A DNA stretch of 9,608 nt from a bacterium. GTDB taxonomy: Bacteria > NPL-UPA2 > JAGMAN01. Positions 1 through 4,846 of the stretch are shown here, piece by piece. Under the pieces are notes generated by a model, which saw only the letters and a list, made by a program, of their open reading frames with translations, did not search any database and was not told the origin of the DNA. Position 1 is the first letter of the stretch. The number at the start of each line of letters is the position of its first letter. The position numbers and the translations under genes are program-made. The stretch spans positions 1-9,608 of the forward strand of contig JAGMAN010000025.1 of assembly GCA_023130215.1 (NCBI GenBank), written 5' to 3'.

Positions 1-20
1 ATTACTTTAAGTAATCCAGG

Positions 21-365
21 TTAGCCAGGAGGCCAGCCAAGTTTCCTTCCTCCTAAAAGATGGAAATGAAGATGCTGGACTGCCTGCCCGGCATCCGGTC
101 CAGAGTTTACTACGAGCCTGAAGCCGCACTGATAGACAGATTGCTCCCTGGCAATCCGCTTAGCCACCAAACAAATCTTTCCAATCAGCTCTTTGTCCTC
201 TTCCTCCAATTCAGTTACCCCGGGAATGTGCTTCTTGGGAATAATGAGAAGATGCACAGGGGCTTGAGGATTGACATCTTTAAAGGCTAATATATCATCA
301 TCTTCATAAAGGATATGGCTCTCCATCTCTTTCTTAATAATGCGGCAGAATAGGCACTTCTCCAC
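21..365 (-). CDS. HIT-family (HINT-like) nucleotide-binding protein
   Basis: This 114-residue protein belongs to the histidine triad superfamily, small soluble enzymes that bind purine nucleotides and hydrolyse nucleoside phosphoramidates or related adenylates. The signature is near the C-terminus: HLHFHLLGG at residues 98-106, in which His98, His100 and His102 form the triad, with the last histidine normally the nucleophile. The N-terminal C4-x2-C7 pair and the stretch NPQAPVHLLIIPKKHI (32-47) are typical of the bacterial HINT branch, where Cys and His residues often bind zinc. Length is normal for the family. The start is GTG at 365, supported by a GGGGAGGT site at 375-382, 9 nt upstream; no better ATG lies inside. 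It is the last gene of the leftward series and has its own likely promoter. The cellular substrate cannot be told from sequence. The family call is very secure. Confidence 0.95.
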   Translation of the reverse strand: MEKCLFCRIIKKEMESHILYEDDDILAFKDVNPQAPVHLLIIPKKHIPGVTELEEEDKELIGKICLVAKRIAREQSVYQCGFRLVVNSGPDAGQAVQHLHFHLLGGRKLGWPPG

Positions 366-374
366 CTTGGCACC

Positions 375-382
375 ACCTCCCC
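375..382 (-). promoter_or_regulatory. Ribosome binding site for the HIT gene (GTG start)
   Basis: On the minus strand this reads GGGGAGGT, a strong Shine-Dalgarno match 9 nt before the GTG at 365. It decides in favour of GTG as the start codon. Confidence 0.75.
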
Positions 383-386
383 TGTT

Positions 387-415
387 AATATATCAGAAAC
401 CCAGGATGAAGACAA
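387..415 (-). promoter_or_regulatory. Putative sigma70 promoter of the HIT gene
   Basis: On the minus strand, TTGTCT (410-415) is followed by a 17-nt spacer and TATATT (387-392), with TGA just before the -10 giving an extended -10 element. Initiation would fall near 380, close to the ribosome binding site, so the leader would be very short. The -35 box overlaps the T-tract of the upstream terminator, so the HIT gene would be transcribed separately from the membrane-protein gene. It is predicted by eye from consensus and spacing. Confidence 0.5.
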
Positions 416-447
416 GAAAAAAGGCAGTGAAAAAATCTCACTGCCTT
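411..447 (-). terminator. Rho-independent terminator after the small membrane-protein gene
   Basis: A perfect 10-bp stem pairs AAGGCAGTGA (421-430) with TCACTGCCTT (438-447) across a 7-nt loop. Read on the minus strand, the stem runs directly into TTTTCTTGTC (420-411), a T-rich tail. It begins 22 nt after the stop codon at 470. The plus-strand side lacks a good T-tract, so it acts leftwards. Confidence 0.88.
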
Positions 448-469
448 GTTTAAGGTTAAGGGTCAAGTT

Positions 470-736
470 TTACTCTTTCTTTTCCTCTTCCTTCTTCTCC
501 TCCTTCTCTTCTTTCTTTCTCTTAGCTTCCTCTCTCTTTGTGGTAATCTTATCCTTGATGGAGCTTATCCCGGCGGCAACAGCAATGGCTCCGCCGAAAG
601 GTAATCCTAAGGACAGAAACCCCTTGATGAATCTGAAGGCGTCATCCCAGGCATAACCGAAACCCGGGTATTGCGGTGGAAGCAGCCACAAAATTCCCAC
701 AACAATGCAGATCAACCCAATAATTATAGCTAACAT
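470..736 (-). CDS. Small two-helix membrane protein with Lys/Glu-rich tail, unknown function
   Basis: I do not recognise this protein family. With ATG at 736 it has 88 residues. A first hydrophobic segment at the very N-terminus (MLAIIIGLICIVVGILWLLP) is a likely membrane helix or uncleaved signal anchor. A loop rich in aromatic and proline residues follows, then a glycine/alanine-rich second helix (about residues 39-60), then a tail of almost only Lys, Glu and Arg, probably a cytosolic charged helix. Reading can be extended to a GTG at 745, but AGGAGG (745-750) touches that GTG and sits 8 nt from the ATG at 736, so the ATG is preferred. The gene lies between a pair of candidate promoters and a strong terminator, which suggests it is truly expressed as a single-gene unit. 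The tail is low-complexity, so similarity based on it would mean little. Confidence 0.7.
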   Translation of the reverse strand: MLAIIIGLICIVVGILWLLPPQYPGFGYAWDDAFRFIKGFLSLGLPFGGAIAVAAGISSIKDKITTKREEAKRKKEEKEEKKEEEKKE

Positions 737-744
737 CAGCTTCA

Positions 745-750
745 CCTCCT
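745..750 (-). promoter_or_regulatory. Ribosome binding site that sets the start of the small membrane protein
   Basis: AGGAGG on the minus strand lies 8 nt from the ATG at 736, the optimal spacing, but overlaps the alternative GTG at 745. This argues for the shorter 88-residue product. Confidence 0.75.
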
Positions 751-771
751 CTCAAAATCCCATCAGTAAAG

Positions 772-800
772 ATTTTACACTACTTTTTCCAGCCCGTCAA
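772..800 (-). promoter_or_regulatory. Putative proximal promoter (P2) of the small membrane-protein gene
   Basis: On the minus strand, TTGACG (795-800) is followed by a 17-nt spacer and TAAAAT (772-777). Each box matches the sigma70 consensus in five of six positions. Initiation would be near 765, giving a leader of about 30 nt before the ATG at 736. It lies downstream of the palindrome at 801-869, so transcripts from it would lack that structure. Confidence 0.6.
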
Positions 801-869
801 ATAAAATAAGCGATTCCCCACAGATTTCTTCGAAATCTATACGTGGGGACAAGTCGCACATTATTTTAT
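801..869. repeat. 69-bp imperfect palindrome (terminator-like or REP/MITE-like)
   Basis: Nested complementary arms are visible: 801-809 with 861-869 (ATAAAATAA / TTATTTTAT), 810-813 with 854-857 (GCGA / TCGC), 816-821 with 843-848 (CCCCAC / GTGGGG) and 822-828 with 832-838 (AGATTTC / GAAATCT), around a TTC loop. Small internal loops (TT / ACAAG) and a bulge (ATAC) interrupt the stem. Transcribed in either direction the stem is followed by a U-rich run, so it could be a bidirectional terminator, notably for metG, whose stop codon is at 895-897. The long interrupted stem also resembles dispersed palindromic elements. Copy number in the genome cannot be judged from one window. Confidence 0.75.
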
Positions 870-893
870 ACCACCCAGGCAAAATCTTGTCAA
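865..893 (-). promoter_or_regulatory. Putative distal promoter (P1) just after metG
   Basis: On the minus strand, a perfect TTGACA (888-893) is followed by a 17-nt spacer and TATAAA (865-870), with TGG before the -10. This is one of the best promoter matches in the window and starts 2 nt after the metG stop. Its -10 overlaps the outer arm of the palindrome, and initiation near 858 would place the strong hairpin at the extreme 5' end of the RNA. Confidence 0.6.
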
Positions 894-894
894 C

Positions 895-2412
895 CTATTT
901 ATTTCCAATCCGTGGGAATATGGGTTGTGGGTTCCCTACCTTTGCCCCGGGCTTTATCCCACCCCAGCTTTTGAGTTTATCCAATTTCTGCCTGCAGAGG
1001 TCCTCTTCCATTCCTAATTGCCCCCATATCTTCTCCGCTCCATTGGGTATGAAGGGGAAGCTGAGGATGGCGATGAATCTCAGGCTCTCAAGGAGATTAT
1101 AGAGCACCTTTGATAGTTCTCCCTTTCTGCCCTGGTCCTCGGCCAGGCTCCAGGGGGCAGTCCTCTCAATATAGCGATTGGCATAGCGAACCAGCTCCCA
1201 GATGACGGCTATGGCCTGGCCAATTTCCAGCTTTCTTAGGGCTTCGTCCACTTTCTCTACAGTGGCCAGAGCCAATTTTTTCAATTCCTCATCCTGCTTC
1301 CCGGAGGGAACCGTTGATTGAGCAAACCTTTCCACCATAACTAAAGTCCGGTTGACCAGATTCCCCAGGTCATTGGCCAGATCATTGTTGGTCCTCCTGA
1401 CCAACCCTTCTTCAGAGAAGTTGCCATCTTCACCGAATGGGATCTCTCTCAACAAGAAATAGCGCAGGGCATCCACTCCATAGAGATTGGCTACTTTCAG
1501 GGGGTCCACCGTGAGGCCCTTGCTCTTACTCAACTTCTCCCCCCCCACATTGATAAATCCATGGACGAAGATACTGCGAGGCAGTTCCATATCTGCGGCC
1601 AGGAGGATAGAGGGCCAGATGACGCTGTGGAACCAGAGGATATCTTTCCCTATGAGATGAACATCCGCCGGCCAGAACTTTCTAAATTTAGCTCCGGTCG
1701 GATAACTTAGAGATGATACATAGTTGATAAGAGCATCGAACCAGACGAAGATAACGTGACCCTCATCCATGGGCAGGGGGATGCCCCAGCGGAAACTGGA
1801 GCGGGAAATACATAGGTCCCTCACCCCTTCTTTTATCCGGTTGGCGATCTCCCCCCTACGCCTCTTCGGCTGGATGAAGTCTTCGTTTTTCTCAATATGC
1901 TCTAAAACCTTCTCCCGGTAATCACTCATCCTGAAGAAATAGCTTTCTTCCTCTAAGTGCTCCACTTCCTTGTCGTGCACCGGGCACTTCCCCCCCACGA
2001 GATCCCTCTGAGAAAAGAAACACTCGCAGTCAACGCAATAAAGTCCCTCATATCTGCCTTTATAAATATCTCCCTTATCATAGACCCTTTTAAAAATTTC
2101 CCGGCAGGCTTTTATATGCCTCTCCTCAGTAGTCCTGATGAAATCATCGTTGGAGATGTCCAGCTTCTGGCAGAGCTCCCTGAACTTCTTTGACATTTCA
2201 TCTACGAACTCCTGCGGCTTCTGTCCGGCCCTCTGAGCGCACCTCTCTATCTTCTGCCCATGCTCATCGGTGCCCGTCAGAAAGAATACATCCTCTCCCT
2301 TTAAACGATGCCACCGGGCCAGAGCATCAGCACAGACCTTCTCATAGGCATGTCCCATGTGAGGGCTGGCTGAAGGATAATCTATAGCGGTTGTGATGTA
2401 GAATTTTGACAT
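895..2412 (-). CDS. metG: Methionyl-tRNA synthetase
   Basis: This class I aminoacyl-tRNA synthetase charges tRNA-Met with methionine, using ATP, in the cytosol. Visible motifs are the HIGH-type HMGH at residues 18-21, the TGTDEHGQK stretch near 46-54, one zinc knuckle with C126-x2-C129 and C143-x2-H146, the WFDAL segment at about 224-228, and the KMSKS-type KLSKS at 293-297. The helical anticodon-binding domain follows, with its NDLANDLGNLVNRT stretch. The 505-residue length and single knuckle fit the shorter MetG form; there is no C-terminal EMAP/Arc1p-like tRNA-binding domain, which the longer ~630-680-residue enzymes carry. The start is sound because the HIGH motif falls at the usual distance. 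GGGGGAGG touches the ATG, so effective pairing must use its 5' part. A near-consensus promoter lies just upstream. Confidence 0.98.
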   Translation of the reverse strand: MSKFYITTAIDYPSASPHMGHAYEKVCADALARWHRLKGEDVFFLTGTDEHGQKIERCAQRAGQKPQEFVDEMSKKFRELCQKLDISNDDFIRTTEERHIKACREIFKRVYDKGDIYKGRYEGLYCVDCECFFSQRDLVGGKCPVHDKEVEHLEEESYFFRMSDYREKVLEHIEKNEDFIQPKRRRGEIANRIKEGVRDLCISRSSFRWGIPLPMDEGHVIFVWFDALINYVSSLSYPTGAKFRKFWPADVHLIGKDILWFHSVIWPSILLAADMELPRSIFVHGFINVGGEKLSKSKGLTVDPLKVANLYGVDALRYFLLREIPFGEDGNFSEEGLVRRTNNDLANDLGNLVNRTLVMVERFAQSTVPSGKQDEELKKLALATVEKVDEALRKLEIGQAIAVIWELVRYANRYIERTAPWSLAEDQGRKGELSKVLYNLLESLRFIAILSFPFIPNGAEKIWGQLGMEEDLCRQKLDKLKSWGGIKPGAKVGNPQPIFPRIGNK

Positions 2413-2429
2413 CCTCCCCCTTCGGGATG

Positions 2430-2458
2430 ATTATATAACAACCTGAGCCTGGGGTCAA
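2430..2458 (-). promoter_or_regulatory. Putative sigma70 promoter of metG
   Basis: On the minus strand, TTGACC (2453-2458) is followed by a 17-nt spacer and a perfect TATAAT (2430-2435). Initiation would be near 2423, leaving a leader of only about 11 nt that is almost entirely the ribosome binding site. That leaves no room for a T-box riboswitch, a known control of aminoacyl-tRNA synthetase genes in some phyla. Confidence 0.75.
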
Positions 2459-2488
2459 TTCTTTTCCGTTGAATTGCCAAAAAAATTC

Positions 2489-2517
2489 TTGCACTTTGAA
2501 GCAGGTTATGGTATCTT
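2489..2517 (+). promoter_or_regulatory. Putative extended -10 promoter of argG
   Basis: TTGCAC (2489-2494) is followed by a 17-nt spacer and TATCTT (2512-2517), with TGG (2509-2511) forming an extended -10 that could compensate for the weak -35. Initiation near 2524 gives an argG leader of about 105 nt. I see no clear ARG-box operator or stable hairpin in that leader. It is weaker than the divergent metG promoter. Confidence 0.45.
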
Positions 2518-2629
2518 GATGTTGTTAGAGAAACATTACACAGAAATTTCGGGGTAGAAAGAGGCATTTCAAGATGGTGGGAGATAAGAGATTAAAAGAA
2601 AATAGAGCAGATTTAGGGAGGAGGGGCTG

Positions 2630-3868
2630 ATGAATGTAGAGCAGATTATAGATAAAGTAGAAAAAACAGAGGTTCCTGAAGTCAAGAAGGTAGCCATCGC
2701 CTATTCGGGAGGGCTGGACTCATCGTTAGGGATTATCCTGCTGAGGAGAAAGTATAAGGCCGAGGAGATTTTCCCCATAACCATTGACGTTGGCCAGGGG
2801 GAGGAGGAACTGTGCGCCAGCCGGGAGAAGGCTAAGGCCCTGGGCATCGCCCAGACCATCATTGATGCTAAAGAAGAATTCACCGAGAAATGGCTGAGAA
2901 GGGCCATCCAGTCTAACTCTGACTATAATGGCTATCCGGTCTCCACCTCTATGACCCGCCAGTTAGTGGCCCGGGAAGTGGCCAAGCTGGCCCGTAGCCG
3001 TGGCTGTGATGCCATTATGGAAGGAAGTTCCGGAAAAGGCAACGACCAGTATCGGATGCATAATGTCTTTAAACTTTTTGCCCCTGAGCTGAAGGTGCTG
3101 GTGCCGGTGCGGGATTTTGATCTGACCCGGGGAGAGGAGGAGGAGTTATGCAAGGCCTGGAAAGTTCCGGTTACCGAAACCATCCGGGGCGGGGATGATA
3201 AGACCATGTGGTGCCGCTCCATTGCCAGCGGAGCAATTGACCTCAACCAGGAGATCCCCCGGGAGGTCTGGATGTGGTACTGCCCACCTCATGAAGCTCC
3301 GGATAAATCCACCCGCATTGAGCTGAAGTTCGCGGAGGGGATTCCAGTAGCATTGAATGGGAAAACTGGCTCCCTGGAAGAGATCCTTATGGAACTCAAT
3401 GTAGTGGGCGGAGCCAGTGGTATCGGAAAGATAGACATGTTCGAGGATGGCATCATGGACCTGAAGAGCCGGGAGATCTACGAAGCCCCAGCGGCCCACA
3501 TCATCCTCAAGCTCCATCGTGACCTGGAACAGTCCTGCCTGACCAAGGACGAGATTCAGTTCAAGAAAATGATAGATGCCAAATGGGCCTATCTCGTCTA
3601 TCATGGGATGTGGTTCCATCCTTTGAAGCAGGACTTAGATGCCTTTATCGCCGAAACGCAGAAGGTGGTCAACGGCACCTACGCGGTAGAACTATACAAG
3701 GGGAATATAGACATCGTCTCCAGGGAATCAGCTACTTCACTCTTTACTCCCGAGATCCGCAGTATCAAGAGCCGCGGGTTCAATCAAAGGATGTGTGCCG
3801 ATGCAACTCGGATCCGGGGGCTTCCATTCGAGATACTGGCCAAGCGGGAGTTCTCAAGGAGAAGTTGA
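2630..3868 (+). CDS. argG: Argininosuccinate synthase
   Basis: This enzyme joins citrulline and aspartate using ATP to give argininosuccinate, the penultimate step of arginine biosynthesis, in the cytosol. The 412-residue length is normal. The N-terminal PP-loop SGGLDSS (residues 26-32) binds ATP, followed by DVGQGEEE (53-60). EGSSGKGNDQYR (131-142) matches the family's GKGNDQ motif. SREIYEAPAAHIILKLHRDLE (280-300) is the conserved C-terminal-domain signature. The start is supported by GGGAGGAGG six nucleotides upstream. Residues differ from the commonest form: SGGLDSS where SGGLDTS is usual, and MWCRS (193-197) where a WGRS-type motif is usual, so this looks like a divergent subtype. No argH or other arginine gene is in view; the downstream permease begins 1 nt after the stop, so some read-through transcription into the next genes is likely. 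Confidence 0.95.
   Translation: MNVEQIIDKVEKTEVPEVKKVAIAYSGGLDSSLGIILLRRKYKAEEIFPITIDVGQGEEELCASREKAKALGIAQTIIDAKEEFTEKWLRRAIQSNSDYNGYPVSTSMTRQLVAREVAKLARSRGCDAIMEGSSGKGNDQYRMHNVFKLFAPELKVLVPVRDFDLTRGEEEELCKAWKVPVTETIRGGDDKTMWCRSIASGAIDLNQEIPREVWMWYCPPHEAPDKSTRIELKFAEGIPVALNGKTGSLEEILMELNVVGGASGIGKIDMFEDGIMDLKSREIYEAPAAHIILKLHRDLEQSCLTKDEIQFKKMIDAKWAYLVYHGMWFHPLKQDLDAFIAETQKVVNGTYAVELYKGNIDIVSRESATSLFTPEIRSIKSRGFNQRMCADATRIRGLPFEILAKREFSRRS
3856..3861 (+). promoter_or_regulatory. Ribosome binding site inside the argG 3' end, for a TTG-started permease
   Basis: AAGGAG lies within the last codons of argG, 8 nt before TTG at 3870. It supports TTG, rather than the far-upstream ATG at 3795 inside argG, as the permease start, and suggests translational coupling to argG. 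Confidence 0.65.
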
Positions 3869-3869
3869 T

Positions 3870-4835
3870 TTGTTGCAACGGATTGTGGCTATAGCTGTTA
3901 ATACGTTCACTGAATCAGTGCGTCAGCCTGTATACGGAATAATACTGTTTTCGTCTCTGGTCTTAATCTGTCTTAGCCCGGCCTTTTCTATGTTTAGCAT
4001 GACTGAAGACGTTAAGATCATGACTGATACAGGGCTGGCTACAATTTTTCTGGCAGGTCTGCTTCTGGCTGCCTTTTCCGCCTCCGGTGTAATATGGCGG
4101 GAAATAGAGTCTAAGACTGTCCTGACTGTAGTCACCAGGCCGGTGCGTACTCTGGAATTCATACTGGCAAAGTTTGGGGGGATTATCCTCTCTCTCGCCA
4201 CAGCCATGTATCTCCTTACCCTGGTTTTTATCCTTATGATCAGGATTGGTGTACCCGAAACAGCGAGTTTTGAGCTTGACCGGGCTGTCACCCTGGGGCT
4301 TTTGGGCAGTTTGCTTCTTTCGATTATTATCGGCGGATGTGCTAATTATTTTTTTAACAAGCATTTCGTTTCAACAACAATCACTGTTGCTGTTTGTCTG
4401 ATTACGGCAGCCTTTGCCGTACTTTGCTTTTTTGATAAAAATTTTGCTCTCCAGAGTTTCGGAGCTGATATAAACCGGGAGCTGGCCAAGACATGTATTC
4501 TCTTATGGTTTGCCGTGTTCATACTCGGTGCCGTGGCCACGGTTTTATCAACCAGATTAGGTATTGTCATGAATATGGTCATCTGTATGGTTATATTCAT
4601 CCTGGGGCTGCTTTCCGACCATATATTAGGTGAGCTGGCCCATACGAATGTTCTCGCCCGTATAGCCTATGCAGTCTTACCTAACCTGCAGTTTTTCTGG
4701 CTGGCAGATGCCCTTACTATGAAGAGCATAATTCCCTGGAGTTATGTGGTCAATGTGATTGGGTATGCTGTCTTCTACCAGGCGGCAATAATCTGCCTGG
4801 GCACTCTGGTATTCAGCAGCCGCGAACTTTCATAA
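3870..4835 (+). CDS. ABC-2-type transporter permease subunit
   Basis: This is a 321-residue polytopic membrane protein of the ABC-2 permease type (NosY-like, 'multi-copper enzyme maturation' permease group). With the TTG start it begins MLQRIVAIAVNTFTESVRQP, the usual short amphipathic N-terminus of this family. The family hallmark, REIESKTVLTVVTRPVRTLE (77-96), lies after the second helix and is thought to contact the ATPase partner. I count about eight hydrophobic segments, near residues 22-42, 54-74, 98-124, 141-160, 168-187, 207-227, 232-250 and 290-315, which exceeds the six-helix core. Such permeases need a separate ABC ATPase, and none is encoded in this window. It is the first gene of the plus-strand membrane cluster; the next ATG lies 11 nt past its stop. 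The substrate is unknown. Reading upstream to ATG at 3795 would overlap argG by 74 nt and is unlikely. Confidence 0.85.
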   Translation: MLQRIVAIAVNTFTESVRQPVYGIILFSSLVLICLSPAFSMFSMTEDVKIMTDTGLATIFLAGLLLAAFSASGVIWREIESKTVLTVVTRPVRTLEFILAKFGGIILSLATAMYLLTLVFILMIRIGVPETASFELDRAVTLGLLGSLLLSIIIGGCANYFFNKHFVSTTITVAVCLITAAFAVLCFFDKNFALQSFGADINRELAKTCILLWFAVFILGAVATVLSTRLGIVMNMVICMVIFILGLLSDHILGELAHTNVLARIAYAVLPNLQFFWLADALTMKSIIPWSYVVNVIGYAVFYQAAIICLGTLVFSSRELS

Positions 4836-4846
4836 TATAAGGTATT

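Noticed and set aside
1-15. Perfect inverted repeat ATTACTT-T-AAGTAAT at the window edge
   Set aside because: It is AT-only apart from one pair, with too small a loop. It could be part of a structure cut by the window edge but cannot be called a terminator.
2413-2429. T-box or other tRNA-sensing leader for metG
   Set aside because: The predicted transcript leader is only about 11 nt, and no T-box sequence or long hairpin series is present in 2413-2629 on the minus strand.
2474-2495. Sigma54-like promoter (TTGCCA ... TTGCA) upstream of argG
   Set aside because: The GC dinucleotides are 15 nt apart instead of the required 12, and the -24 element lacks GG.
2382-2567. 61-codon minus-strand frame overlapping the metG start
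   Set aside because: It covers the metG promoter and start, has no ribosome binding site of note, and its product resembles no known protein.
2932-3619. Long minus-strand frames opposite argG (104 and 157 codons)
   Set aside because: They are antisense shadows of a highly conserved enzyme gene, with no recognisable domains.
3795-3869. ATG at 3795 as the permease start
   Set aside because: It lies in another frame within argG, adds a polar Gly/Ser-rich stretch atypical of ABC-2 permeases, and has no ribosome binding site, whereas TTG at 3870 has AAGGAG 8 nt upstream.
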